Below, piece by piece: positions 53,541 through 62,006 of a stretch of DNA of 64,000 nucleotides. The notes beneath the pieces are model-generated. The model was not told the DNA's origin. It made no database searches and saw only the letters and a list, made by a program, of their open reading frames with translations. Origin of the DNA: Pelomonas sp. V22 (GTDB lineage: Bacteria > Pseudomonadota > Gammaproteobacteria > Burkholderiales > Burkholderiaceae_C); assembly GCF_030014915.1 (NCBI RefSeq), contig NZ_JAGIXS010000005.1, positions 124,001-188,000 of the forward strand, read 5' to 3'. How positions within the stretch are numbered: the stretch's first letter is position 1; each line of letters opens with the position of its first letter. The translations under genes were made by a program, and so were the position numbers.

Positions 53541-54661
53541 GCGAGCAGCCCGTCAAGGCGCCTGCGATCGAGCCACTGCCTGCCGGGTTGGCGAACCTCG
53601 CTGACTTCGAGGCACCGGCCCGTGCCCGCGTCGACGAGCAAGCCTGGGCCTACCTGAATGGTGGCGCGGCCGACGAGTTGACGCTGTGCGCCAACCGCAC
53701 GGCCTGGGATCAGCTCCGCCTGCATCCCCGCGTGCTGCGCGATCTCTCGGGCGGTCACACGCGTGTGCAGCTGCTGGGCCGTGAGCTGCAGCATCCCATC
53801 CTGCTGGCGCCCATCGCCTATCAGCGCCTGTTCCATGCCGATGGCGAGCTGGCGATGGCCCATGCGGCCGCCGCGCAATCGGCCGGCCTCGTGCTCAGCG
53901 CGCAAGCCAGCGTGACGATGGAAGAGGTTGCTGCGCCCATGCTGGCCGACCCACAGGCGGGGCCGCTGTGGTTCCAGCTCTACTGGCGCGATGACCGCGA
54001 CTTCATGCAGGCGCTCTTGCAGCGCGTCGAGCGTGCTGGCTATCAGGCCCTGGTGCTGACCGTCGATGCGCCCGTGCATGGCGCGCGCGACCGCGAGCGC
54101 CGCGCCGGATTCAAGCTGCCCGACCACATCCGAGCGGTCAACCTCGGCGGTCGCAAGAAGCCGCTCGACCTGCAGCCCGGCCAGAGCGCGCTGTTCGATG
54201 GCCTGATGCCGCGCGCCGCCACCTGGGCCGAGATCGATTGGCTGCGCGAGCACAGCCGCCTGCCGCTGCTGCTCAAGGGTGTGAGCCATGTGGACGACGC
54301 GAAGCTCGCGATGCAACGCGGGGTGGCCGGCCTGGTGGTCTCCAACCACGGCGGCCGCGCGCTCGACACCCTGCCCGCCACGGCCGAGCTGCTGCCGCCG
54401 CTGCGCGCGGCCCTCGGCCCGGGGGCGCTGCTGCTGGTGGATGGCGGCATACGCCGTGGCACCGACGTGCTCAAGGCCATGGCGCTGGGTGCCAATGCGG
54501 TGTTGCTCGGTCGGCCCTATGTGCATGCGCTAGCCGCAGCCGGTGCGCTGGGCGTGGCCCATGCGCTGCGCCTGCTGCGCGACGAGCTCGAGATCGCGAT
54601 GGCCCTCACGGGCTGCAAGACGCTGGACGAGGCAGCCCCGCAACTGCTGTGGCCGACCTGA
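53537..54661 (+). CDS. FMN-dependent alpha-hydroxy-acid oxidase/dehydrogenase
   Basis: A 374-residue TIM-barrel flavoenzyme of the lactate/glycolate oxidase family. Family markers are the N-terminal [33 protein letters not shown], the catalytic His in [14 protein letters not shown] and the FMN-phosphate site [21 protein letters not shown]. It oxidises a 2-hydroxy acid to the 2-oxo acid. It is translationally coupled to piuC, which is unusual for a lactate-using enzyme; it might act on a siderophore-derived hydroxy acid such as citrate-like or other hydroxycarboxylates, but this is speculation. Confidence 0.88.
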   Translation: MSEQPVKAPAIEPLPAGLANLADFEAPARARVDEQAWAYLNGGAADELTLCANRTAWDQLRLHPRVLRDLSGGHTRVQLLGRELQHPILLAPIAYQRLFHADGELAMAHAAAAQSAGLVLSAQASVTMEEVAAPMLADPQAGPLWFQLYWRDDRDFMQALLQRVERAGYQALVLTVDAPVHGARDRERRAGFKLPDHIRAVNLGGRKKPLDLQPGQSALFDGLMPRAATWAEIDWLREHSRLPLLLKGVSHVDDAKLAMQRGVAGLVVSNHGGRALDTLPATAELLPPLRAALGPGALLLVDGGIRRGTDVLKAMALGANAVLLGRPYVHALAAAGALGVAHALRLLRDELEIAMALTGCKTLDEAAPQLLWPT

Positions 54662-54709
54662 GCGCTCCCTACTTCTTTCTTCCCTTCCTTCAAGCTTGAA
54701 AGGCTGATC

Positions 54710-55012
54710 ATGAAAACCGTCACTGTCACCCGCATCGCCTCCGCCCTGCTGCTGGCCGGCATCGCCAGCGCCTCCTTCGCCCATGGCAACGTCAGCTGCC
54801 CGGTCGTTCCGAAGGAAGAGAAGAAGCCGCAGATGGACCTGCAGCGCAAGCTCGAAGGCGAGGGCTGGAAGGTGCGCCAGGTCAAGAACTACAACAACTG
54901 CTACGAGGTCTATGGCTTCGACGACAAGGGCCAGAAGGCCGAGGCCTTCTTCCATCCCAAGACCTTCGAGCGCGTCTATCCCGAAGGCGAGAAGGCACCT
55001 GAGCGCAAGTGA
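54710..55012 (+). CDS. Small periplasmic PepSY-domain protein
   Basis: A 100-residue exported protein. The signal peptide ends near ASFAHGN at about residue 24. The mature part is one PepSY domain (MDLQRKLEGEGWKVRQVKNYNNCYEVYGFDDKGQKAEAF in part). Two Cys (one in VSCPVVP, one in NNCYEVY) could form a disulfide. It overlaps the next, cytochrome b gene by 4 bp (GTGA at 55009-55012), and PepSY/cytochrome b pairs occur in ferric reductase-like systems. Confidence 0.85.
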   Translation: MKTVTVTRIASALLLAGIASASFAHGNVSCPVVPKEEKKPQMDLQRKLEGEGWKVRQVKNYNNCYEVYGFDDKGQKAEAFFHPKTFERVYPEGEKAPERK

Positions 55013-55584
55013 GCTCGGCCTCGCAGCCCGCTGCAGGCGGCTGGATCAAGGTCTGGGACCGGCTCGTCCGCAGCCTGCACTGGCTGCTGGCGGCAGCCAT
55101 GGTCACGGCTTGGGGCAGCGGCCATTGGCAGCCGCCCTGGTTCGATGAGGTGCATCACACGGCGGGCTACTTCGCTGCTGCCATCGTGCTGATCCGCCTG
55201 ACCTGGGGCTTTGCCGGCGGGCGCTATGCGCGCTTTCGGCAGTTCGTGCGCGGCCCTCGGCAGACGCTGGATTACGCGCGGCAGCTGCGCATCAGCGCGG
55301 AGCCGCGCTACATCGGCCACAACCCGCTGGGTGGCTGGATGGTGCTGGCGCTGTTGCTGGTCACGGCCGCCCTGAGCCTCACGGGCTGGCTCTACACGAC
55401 CGAATGGTTGTGGGGCTACGAGTGGCTCGAGAACCTGCATGCGCTGCTCGCCTGGTTCGTGATGGTGCTGGTGGTGGCGCATCTGATGGGGGTTGTCTTC
55501 ACCTGCTGGCGGCATCGCGAGAACCTCGTGGCGGCCATGTTCAATGGCCGCAAACGCACGCCACAGCCCGGTGATATCGACTGA
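55009..55584 (+). CDS. Diheme-type cytochrome b561 membrane protein
   Basis: A 191-residue inner-membrane protein of the cytochrome b561/Ni-Fe hydrogenase b-subunit family. Four transmembrane helices are visible, with candidate heme-ligand His in RSLHWLLAAAM, DEVHHTAGYF, ENLHALLAWF and VVAHLMGVVF. It probably moves electrons across the membrane for reduction of a periplasmic substrate, perhaps ferric iron given the neighbouring uptake genes. GTG start overlapping the PepSY gene stop. Confidence 0.87.
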   Translation: MSSASQPAAGGWIKVWDRLVRSLHWLLAAAMVTAWGSGHWQPPWFDEVHHTAGYFAAAIVLIRLTWGFAGGRYARFRQFVRGPRQTLDYARQLRISAEPRYIGHNPLGGWMVLALLLVTAALSLTGWLYTTEWLWGYEWLENLHALLAWFVMVLVVAHLMGVVFTCWRHRENLVAAMFNGRKRTPQPGDID

Positions 55585-55838
55585 GAACCCGCTTCGCTCC
55601 CGCATGCGATGGACACTGCATGCGCGCCGCATGCAGCGCGAACTGATGCACGCGAGCGACAACCAAGGGTAAACAAGGCCGGAATCAGCGCGTCTTGTCG
55701 CAAAGTTCCTCTATGAGAGCCTTCTCAATGCGAGAGGTGCGCAGTACCATTCGCTGCGCAGGGTGCTAGAGAGAAACGAAGGGTCAAGACCTTCCCCCGG
55801 ACCCGGCACATCAACAACCTTTGATGGAGAGAATCGAA

Positions 55839-56255
55839 ATGGCAACTGCGAAGAAGGCCGCCCCCGCCAAGAAGGCGGCTCCGGCTAAGAAGGCCGCCCC
55901 GGCGGCCAAGAAGGCGGCTCCGGCCAAGAAGGCCGCTCCGGCGAAGAAAGCAGCTCCTGCAAAGAAGGCTGCACCCGCCAAGAAGGCCGCCGCTCCCGCC
56001 AAGAAGCGGACTCCCAATGCAGCATTCATGAAGGCCATGACGCCTTCCGCTGCACTGGCCGCCATCGTTGGCTCGGCACCGCTGCCGCGCACCGACGTGA
56101 CCAAAAAGGTCTGGGAGTACATCAAGAAGAACAAGCTGCAAGACGCGGTGCAGAAGCGCATCATCGTCGCCGATGCCAAGCTGAAGGAAATCTTCGGCAA
56201 GGCCAAGGCCGATATGTTCGAGATGACCAAGCTGATCAACAGCCACCTGAAGTGA
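55839..56255 (+). CDS. Histone H1-like/SWIB-domain fusion protein
   Basis: A 138-residue nucleoid-type protein. Residues 4-56 are a run of Lys-Lys-Ala-Ala-Pro-Ala repeats like the tail of histone H1 and bacterial H1-like proteins, giving strong positive charge for DNA binding. Residues about 60-138 are a SWIB/MDM2-type domain (TPSAALAAIVG, PLPRTDVTKKVWEYIKKNKLQD, MFEMTKLINSHLK). ATG 55839 is preferred to an in-frame ATG at 55821 since GGAGAG lies just before it. A strong terminator follows. Similar fusions exist in chlamydiae and some betaproteobacteria. The repeat number is likely to vary between strains. Confidence 0.9.
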   Translation: MATAKKAAPAKKAAPAKKAAPAAKKAAPAKKAAPAKKAAPAKKAAPAKKAAAPAKKRTPNAAFMKAMTPSAALAAIVGSAPLPRTDVTKKVWEYIKKNKLQDAVQKRIIVADAKLKEIFGKAKADMFEMTKLINSHLK

Positions 56256-56296
56256 AGCGCTGGCGCGGCTCTCGCAGCCGCGCCGACCGCTGCAAC

Positions 56297-56322
56297 AACC
56301 CGGCCCTGGCCGGGTTTTTTTA
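56297..56322 (+). terminator. Rho-independent terminator after the SWIB gene
   Basis: AACCCGGCC, loop CT, GGCCGGGTT followed by a run of T. Stem of 9 bp. It closes the SWIB transcript. Confidence 0.9.
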
Positions 56323-56342
56323 TGGCGCCTTGCGCGCCCTGC

Positions 56343-56723
56343 CTAAGGCAGGCCGAACTGGCTTTGCAGCGCGGCCAGCAACTGCTTCACGTCGATGGGC
56401 TTGAGCCAGTAGTCGGCAAAGCCGGCCGCGCGTGCGGCCGCCACCTGCTCGTTCAGTGCGTCGGCCGACAGCGCCACGCAGGGCGGCTGCGGCAGGCTGG
56501 CATCGGCGCGGAGGCGGGCCAGCAGCCGCAGGCCGTTCATGTCGGGCAGGTTCATGTCCACCAGCAGCAGATCGAAGCTCTCGTGGGCCAGCAGGGCCAG
56601 CGCCTCGCTGCCAGACTCCGCCGCCTCGAGCTGCCACTGCTGCTCGGGCGGCAGCAGGCGGAACACCTCTTCCATGAGCACGATGTTGAGGCGGTCGTCT
56701 TCGACATACAGGACGCGGGGCAT
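56343..56723 (-). CDS. Single-domain response regulator (CheY-like)
   Basis: A 126-residue stand-alone receiver domain. The acidic pair is D9/D10, phospho-acceptor D56 in LLLVDMNLPD, with Ser in VALSAD as the switch residue and Lys in YWLKPID. No output domain is attached. Similar receivers are often the detached output of hybrid kinases. No kinase gene is adjacent, so its partner is unknown. Confidence 0.9.
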   Translation of the reverse strand: MPRVLYVEDDRLNIVLMEEVFRLLPPEQQWQLEAAESGSEALALLAHESFDLLLVDMNLPDMNGLRLLARLRADASLPQPPCVALSADALNEQVAAARAAGFADYWLKPIDVKQLLAALQSQFGLP

Positions 56724-56762
56724 GGCGCTGGAGCCTAGCAGCGTTTCATGGTCCGGGCGGCG

Positions 56763-57377
56763 TCAGCGCGAGCGCTGCAGTCGGCGCTCCAGAAAGTCGA
56801 GCCGGTCCTGGCCCCAGAAGAGCTCGCCTTCCACCGCATAGGTGGGCGCACCGAACACGCCCGCGTCGATGGCCTGCTGCGTGTTGAGCTCGTAGCGCTC
56901 GGCAGCGGCCTGTGAATGGCCATCTTCCAGGCGGCGCGGGGCCAGGCCTTGCCGGGCCAGCAACTCGGCCAGCACGCGCTCGTCGGCGATGTTCTGCTCC
57001 TCCACCCAAACGGCGCGCAGCACGGCGCCAGCGAGCTTCATCGCGGCTTCGGTGCCGTCCAGCAGGTCCACGGCCACGATCAGCTTGGCCGCATCGTCCG
57101 GCTGCACCGGGAAGTAGCGCGGCTTCAGCGTCAGCGGCACGTCCAGCCATTCGCTGAAGCGCTGCAGCTCGACCAGGCGATAGGCCTGGCGTTGCGGCGC
57201 CCGCTTGGCCAGCGGCAGGCCGCCCGAGACAGGGAAGACCTTGCCGCCCAGGTCGCAGGGCAGGATGCGCACCGCGGCGCCGTGGCGCTTGGCAATGTCG
57301 GCAAAGCGCTGGTGGCCGAGGTAGGTCCAGGGCGAGTTGGGGGCGAAGTAGTAGTCCACCGAAAGGGTCGAGGCCAT
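56763..57377 (-). CDS. DsbA-family 2-hydroxychromene-2-carboxylate isomerase-like protein
   Basis: A 204-residue thioredoxin-fold protein of the kappa-class GST/HCCA isomerase group. The N-terminal DYYFAPNSPWTYLG has Ser in place of the CxxC, as in this subfamily, so glutathione-dependent isomerase activity is more likely than thiol oxidation. The C terminus has GVFGAPTYAVEGELFWGQDRLDFLE, the classical cis-Pro and end motifs. It is 93 bp from uvrA on the same strand. Physiological substrate unknown. Confidence 0.85.
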   Translation of the reverse strand: MASTLSVDYYFAPNSPWTYLGHQRFADIAKRHGAAVRILPCDLGGKVFPVSGGLPLAKRAPQRQAYRLVELQRFSEWLDVPLTLKPRYFPVQPDDAAKLIVAVDLLDGTEAAMKLAGAVLRAVWVEEQNIADERVLAELLARQGLAPRRLEDGHSQAAAERYELNTQQAIDAGVFGAPTYAVEGELFWGQDRLDFLERRLQRSR

Positions 57378-57470
57378 GGTCTGGGTTCCTGGAGCGAGAG
57401 GCGGGCGGCCAGTCTAGTCCGCTCGCATCCCGTGCGCAGCCAGGGGCCTTTGAGGCCTTTGGGCCCTGCT

Positions 57471-60392
57471 TCAGCGGCCGAGCAGTGGTTTCAGGTAGCG
57501 GCCGGTGTGGCTGCCCTCGTGGGCCGCCAGCTGCTCCGGTGTGCCCGCGAGCAAGAGCTGGCCCCCGCCGGAGCCGCCCTCGGGGCCCATGTCGATCAAC
57601 CAGTCGGCCGTCTTGATCACGTCCAGGTTGTGCTCGATCACGACGATGGTGTTGCCCGCGTCGCGCAGTTGGTGCAGCACCTTGAGCAGCAGGGCGATGT
57701 CGGCGAAGTGCAGGCCGGTGGTGGGCTCGTCGAGGATGTAGAGCGTGCGGCCGGTGTCGCGCTTGGAAAGCTCCAGCGCCAGCTTCACGCGCTGCGCCTC
57801 GCCGCCGGAGAGCGTCGTGGCGCTCTGCCCCAGCTTCACGTAGCCGAGGCCCACATCAAGCAGCGTCTGCAGCTTGCGCGCCAGCGTCGGCACGGCGCTG
57901 AAGAAGGCATAGGCGTCTTCGACCGTCAGGCCGAGCACTTGCGTGATGTTCTTGCCCTTGTAGAGCACCTCCAGCGTCTCGCGGTTGTAGCGCGCGCCGT
58001 GGCAGGTGTCGCAGGGCACGTAGACGTCCGGCAGGAAGTGCATCTCCACCTTGATCACGCCATCGCCCTGGCAGGCTTCGCAGCGGCCGCCAGCGACGTT
58101 GAAGCTGAAGCGGCCGGGGCCGTAGCCGCGCTCACGGGCGGTGGGCATCTCGGCGAACAGCTCGCGGATCGGCGTGAACAGGCCGGTGTACGTTGCCGGA
58201 TTCGAGCGCGGCGTGCGCCCGATCGGCGACTGGTCGACGTTGATGACCTTGTCGAAGGCTTCCATGCCCTCGATCTCGTCGTGTGCAGCCGGGTCCTGGT
58301 GGCTTTGGTAGAGCTTCTTGGCCACGGCAGCGTAGAGCGTGTCGTTGACCAGGGTGCTCTTGCCAGAGCCGGAGACGCCGGTCACGCAGGTCAGCACGCC
58401 GACCGGGATGTCGACCGTCACGCCCTTCAGGTTGTTGCCACGGGCGTTGACGATGCGCAGCCGGGCCGCATCGTCGGCCGGCTTGTGCCGTTCCGCCGGC
58501 ACCTCGATGCGCTCCACGCCACTCAGATAGCGGCCGGTCAGCGACTCCGGATTGGCCGCCACTTCGGCCGGCGTGCCCTGGGCCATGATGCGGCCGCCGT
58601 GCACGCCGGCGCCGGGACCGAGGTCCAGCACATGGTCGGCGGCGCGGATCGCGTCTTCATCGTGCTCGACCACCAGCACCGAGTTGCCGAGGTCGCGCAG
58701 GCGGCGCAGGGTGGCGATCAGGCGGTCGTTGTCGCGCTGGTGCAGGCCGATGCTGGGCTCGTCCAGCACATACATCACGCCGGTCAGGCCCGAGCCGATC
58801 TGCGAGGCGAGGCGGATGCGCTGGGCTTCGCCCCCGGAGAGGGTGTCGGCACTGCGATCCAGGCTCAGGTAGTTAAGACCCACGTCGTTGAGGAAGCGCA
58901 GCCGCGAGGCGATCTCGCGGATCACCTTGCCGCCGATCTCGGCCTTGGCGCCCTTCAACTGCAGGCCCTCGAAATACTCGAGGCATTCGCGCAGCGTGGC
59001 GTGCTCCACGTCGTAGATCGGCCGGCCCTTGAAGCCCGGCGCGGCCTCGGCCGGCTGCAAGACCACGTGGCGGGCCTCGCGGCGCAGGCGCGAGCCCTCG
59101 CAATGCGGGCAGGGCTTGGCGGCCTGGTAGCGGGCGAGGTCTTCGCGCACGGCACTGGAGTCGGTCTCGCGGAAACGGCGGGCCAGGTTGGGCAGGATGC
59201 CTTCGAACGGGTGCGAGCGCTTGACGCTGCGCTTCTTGCCGCTGGCGGTCTCGGCCTGGTAGCTGAACTGAATGTCTTCGCTGCCCGAGCCATGCAGCAG
59301 CACCTGGCGGGCCTGGTCCGGCAGGTCTTCAAAGGCCAGGTCGATGTCGAAGCTGTAATGCGCGGCCACGCTCTCCAGCATCGAGAAGGTATAGGCATTG
59401 CGGCGATCCCAGCCCTTCACGGCGCCGCTGGCCAGGCTCAGCGTCGGGAAGGCGACCACGCGGTCCGGATCGAACACCGTGACCTGGCCCAGGCCTTCGC
59501 AGTTCGGGCAAGCGCCCACCGGCGAGTTGAAGGAGAACAGTCGCGGCTCCAGCTCGGGCAGCGAGTAGCTGCAGATCGGGCAGGCGAACTTGCTGGAGAA
59601 GATGGTCTCCTCGCCGCTGTCCAGATTGAGCACGAGCGCGCGGCCTTCGGCCAGGCGCAACGCGGCCTCAAAGCTCTCGGCCAGGCGCTGACGCAGCGTG
59701 TCCGCGGCGTCATGGCGGATCTTGATGCGATCCACGACCACGTCGATGTCGTGCTTCTCGGTCTTCTTGAGCAGGGGGATGTCGGGCACCTCGACCGTCA
59801 CGCCGTCCACACGGAAGCGCACATAGCCCTGGGCCTGCAGGTCCTGGAACAGGTCGGCGAACTCGCCCTTGCGGTCTCGCACCACCGGCGCCAGCAGCAG
59901 CAGCTTGCTCTCGTCGGTCATGGCCAGCACCGCGTCGACCATCTGGCCGATGCTCTGCGCCTCCAGCGGCAGGTGGTGGTCGGGGCAGAAGGGCGTGCCG
60001 GCGCGGGCATAGAGCAGGCGCAGGTAATCGTGGATCTCGGTGACCGTGCCGACGGTGGAGCGCGGGTTGTGGCTGGTGGCCTTCTGCTCGATGGAGATCG
60101 CCGGCGACAGGCCCTCGATCACGTCCACGTCCGGCTTGTCCATCAGTTGCAGGAACTGACGGGCATAGGCCGAGAGGCTTTCCACGTAGCGGCGCTGGCC
60201 CTCGGCGTAGAGCGTGTCGAAAGCCAGGCTGGACTTGCCCGAACCCGACAGGCCGGTGATGACGACCAGCTGGTTGCGCGGCAGGTCGACGTCGATGTTC
60301 TTCAGGTTGTGGGTGCGCGCCCCTCTCACCTTGATCAAGGTGGCTTCTGGTTGGGGGCGGAGAACATCGGACATGGCGGCGTCGTTGGGCAA
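57471..60392 (-). CDS. uvrA: Excinuclease ABC subunit A (UvrA)
   Basis: The damage-recognition ATPase of nucleotide excision repair, 973 residues. Two ABC modules are present: Walker [10 protein letters not shown] at 47-55 and GVSGSGKST near 670, with signature motifs TLSGGEAQR in each. Two zinc fingers are intact ([12 protein letters not shown]...CPNCEGLG and CEACQGDG...CDTCHG). The start at 60392 gives six residues before a second in-frame Met (60374), which may be the true start. No LexA box was found upstream, unlike recA. Confidence 0.97.
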   Translation of the reverse strand: MPNDAAMSDVLRPQPEATLIKVRGARTHNLKNIDVDLPRNQLVVITGLSGSGKSSLAFDTLYAEGQRRYVESLSAYARQFLQLMDKPDVDVIEGLSPAISIEQKATSHNPRSTVGTVTEIHDYLRLLYARAGTPFCPDHHLPLEAQSIGQMVDAVLAMTDESKLLLLAPVVRDRKGEFADLFQDLQAQGYVRFRVDGVTVEVPDIPLLKKTEKHDIDVVVDRIKIRHDAADTLRQRLAESFEAALRLAEGRALVLNLDSGEETIFSSKFACPICSYSLPELEPRLFSFNSPVGACPNCEGLGQVTVFDPDRVVAFPTLSLASGAVKGWDRRNAYTFSMLESVAAHYSFDIDLAFEDLPDQARQVLLHGSGSEDIQFSYQAETASGKKRSVKRSHPFEGILPNLARRFRETDSSAVREDLARYQAAKPCPHCEGSRLRREARHVVLQPAEAAPGFKGRPIYDVEHATLRECLEYFEGLQLKGAKAEIGGKVIREIASRLRFLNDVGLNYLSLDRSADTLSGGEAQRIRLASQIGSGLTGVMYVLDEPSIGLHQRDNDRLIATLRRLRDLGNSVLVVEHDEDAIRAADHVLDLGPGAGVHGGRIMAQGTPAEVAANPESLTGRYLSGVERIEVPAERHKPADDAARLRIVNARGNNLKGVTVDIPVGVLTCVTGVSGSGKSTLVNDTLYAAVAKKLYQSHQDPAAHDEIEGMEAFDKVINVDQSPIGRTPRSNPATYTGLFTPIRELFAEMPTARERGYGPGRFSFNVAGGRCEACQGDGVIKVEMHFLPDVYVPCDTCHGARYNRETLEVLYKGKNITQVLGLTVEDAYAFFSAVPTLARKLQTLLDVGLGYVKLGQSATTLSGGEAQRVKLALELSKRDTGRTLYILDEPTTGLHFADIALLLKVLHQLRDAGNTIVVIEHNLDVIKTADWLIDMGPEGGSGGGQLLLAGTPEQLAAHEGSHTGRYLKPLLGR

Positions 60393-60617
60393 GCAGGCAG
60401 TGAACTCGCCATCATAGGCCGACGCTGTTCCACGCCGCCAGCCACAGGCAAGTCGGGCGACAGCGCACGCGCTTCAAGCCCCATGACTTGCAGCTGGCGA
60501 CGCGTTTCGTGCCATCCATCGCAAGCGCCTCGCGAGGCCAGGGGCGGCTCACGATACTGACTCCATCGACACAGCAAAGGGCTGTTTCGAAACCCAAGCA
60601 AACACCAGGAGTCCATC

Positions 60618-60857
60618 ATGAAGAACCTGATCCAAGCCCTCGTCGCCGCCAGCCTGCTGGCCACCGCCACCTTCGCCGCTGCCGCCCCGCAAAAGGTCGA
60701 GCAACTGCCCCGCGTCGTGATCACCGGCAAGTCGGTGCAGAGCCAGCAAGTCGTGCAGCTGCCCCGCGTCGTCATCGAGGGCCGCAGCCTGCAGAGCCAG
60801 CAAGCCCTGTTCGCGCTGAACACGCAAGCCGTCCGCCGTGCCGCTCGCGGTGGCTGA
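60618..60857 (+). CDS. Small secreted protein with doubled LPRVVI motif, paralogue 1
   Basis: A 79-residue protein with a signal peptide (cleavage expected near AAAAP, residue about 22). The mature part has two copies of a motif: QLPRVVITGKS and, 18 residues later, QLPRVVIEGRS. It then ends in a basic RRAARGG. No Cys. AGGAG lies 6 nt before the ATG. I know no family for it. Two related genes follow on the same strand. The motif resembles the short TonB-box region of TonB-dependent receptors, but no barrel is present. Confidence 0.7.
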   Translation: MKNLIQALVAASLLATATFAAAAPQKVEQLPRVVITGKSVQSQQVVQLPRVVIEGRSLQSQQALFALNTQAVRRAARGG

Positions 60858-61181
60858 TTCGGGGTAACGACTGCATGAAGCAAGACAAGAAATCTCCCCC
60901 GTTCTGAGCCGATTCAAGGGCGCATCGTCACGGTGCATCGTTGAATCGGTTCAGTCATTTCTAGAGGGCCGGATGCTCAACAGCATCCGGCCCTTCTTCA
61001 TGGTCTGTGGCTGTTTCAACCCTGTGGGTGCGCAGCGCCGACCCTGGCTGAAAGTCACTGTTCATCGGCTTCACAAGCCGTTCGGCCGCGCCGGCTTGCG
61101 GATCATCGCAAGCGCCTGGCGATGCCCTGCCTGCTTGCCGAAACTACAGGTACCGACACAGCAAACCACCAGGAGCCCATC
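60858..61181. other. Intergenic region between paralogues 1 and 2
   Basis: 324 bp without a gene. It holds an inverted repeat CCGATTCAA (60909-60917) / TTGAATCGG (60941-60949), a strong terminator (60966-60998), and a copy of an 18-bp upstream motif (61105-61122) shared with paralogue 1. Confidence 0.6.
60966..60998 (+). terminator. Rho-independent terminator after paralogue 1
   Basis: GGGCCGGATGCT, loop CAAC, AGCATCCGGCCC, followed by TTCTT. The 12-bp stem is perfect. Confidence 0.88.
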
Positions 61182-61439
61182 ATGAACTTCATCGCCAAGA
61201 CCATCGTCCTTGCCACCGTCTGCGCCGCCACGCTGAGCGCCTTCGCCCTGGCTTACCAAGCTGCCGCACCGCAGCCCAAGATCGTCAAGCTGGAGCGTGT
61301 GGTGGTGGTGGGCAAGCGCATGGGTGTGGAGCACATCGCCCAACTGCCGCGCGTCGTCATCGACGGCCGCCGCAACCAGGTCGGCAGCGATCTGCAAGTG
61401 GCGCAAGCCCCGGCCTGTCTGACCAAGCAAGTCTGCTGA
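61182..61439 (+). CDS. Small secreted protein with doubled motif, paralogue 2
   Basis: An 85-residue protein. Signal-type N terminus MNFIAKTIVLATVCAATLSAFALA, then KLERVVVVGKR and, 18 residues later, QLPRVVIDGRR. The C terminus is APACLTKQVC, with two Cys that could form a disulfide or bind a metal. AGGAG 6 nt before the ATG at 61182. An in-frame start at 61122 would precede the ribosome site and is rejected. It is closest to paralogue 3 in the first motif, which is identical. Confidence 0.7.
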   Translation: MNFIAKTIVLATVCAATLSAFALAYQAAAPQPKIVKLERVVVVGKRMGVEHIAQLPRVVIDGRRNQVGSDLQVAQAPACLTKQVC

Positions 61440-61671
61440 GCACGGCAGCCCCGGTTCCCTGTGCTCGAGAGGCCCGGCCTAGGCTGGGCTTTGTTGTTTC
61501 TGATGTTTGCTGAAAGTAATGCTGGAGCGATGCAGCCCAATCAGTCGTCATCAGCCGCATTTCATCCCGCGCTGCCGTTCATCCATCGCCTGCCGCTGGT
61601 TTGAAGCGGACGTGATGACGACACTTCAATCATCGCAACGAACCCGGTCCTAACACCCCAAGGAGCCCACC

Positions 61672-61932
61672 ATGAACGCAGCTGCCAAGACCCTCTTCAC
61701 CGCCCTGATCGCCGTCGCCGGCGCCGCTGCCATCGGCACCGGCATGGCCGACCACCTCTCGGTGGCTGATGCGCCGGCGGTGCACAAGCTGGAGCGCGTG
61801 GTGGTGGTGGGCAAGCGGCTGCCGGACGCGCAATCGCAGATCGTGCAGCTGCCGCGCGTGGTGATCGAAGGCCGCAGCCTGGCCAGCTTCCAGGTCGCCC
61901 GCCTCGATGACTGCAAGGTCGGCGTCTGCTGA
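61672..61932 (+). CDS. Small secreted protein with doubled motif, paralogue 3
   Basis: An 86-residue protein. A hydrophobic N terminus (AAKTLFTALIAVAGAAAIGTG) is a likely signal peptide or anchor. The motifs are KLERVVVVGKR and, 20 residues later, QLPRVVIEGRS. The C terminus DDCKVGVC places two Cys near the end, as in paralogue 2. AAGGAG lies 6 nt before the ATG. The gene is followed by a terminator and faces the convergent chemoreceptor gene. Confidence 0.7.
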   Translation: MNAAAKTLFTALIAVAGAAAIGTGMADHLSVADAPAVHKLERVVVVGKRLPDAQSQIVQLPRVVIEGRSLASFQVARLDDCKVGVC

Positions 61933-61960
61933 ATCAGCAAGACCTGGTCGCCGCGAATGG

Positions 61961-61986
61961 AAAGGCCCGCTTCGGCGGGCCTTTTC
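61961..61986. terminator. Bidirectional hairpin terminator between paralogue 3 and the chemoreceptor
   Basis: AAGGCCCGC, loop TTCG, GCGGGCCTT, then TTC on the plus strand; the minus strand has a matching short T-run (CCTTT before it). It can serve both converging genes. Confidence 0.85.
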
Positions 61987-62006
61987 TATTGGCAGCTTGA
62001 TTGCGC

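Noticed and set aside
55850-56010. CRISPR-like or VNTR array in the repeated AAGAAGGC segment
   Set aside because: The repeats are in frame and encode the Lys-Ala-Pro tail of the SWIB protein; there are no spacers.
56916-60560. Very long plus-strand open frame (over 1200 codons)
   Set aside because: It is antisense to uvrA and the DsbA-family gene; the high GC third-position bias of those genes removes stops on the opposite strand. Its composition (Leu, Ala, Gly, His, Gln-rich) is typical of such shadows.
60887-60907. Tiny 10-codon frame just after paralogue 1
   Set aside because: No ribosome site and no conserved context; it lies before the terminator and is probably chance.
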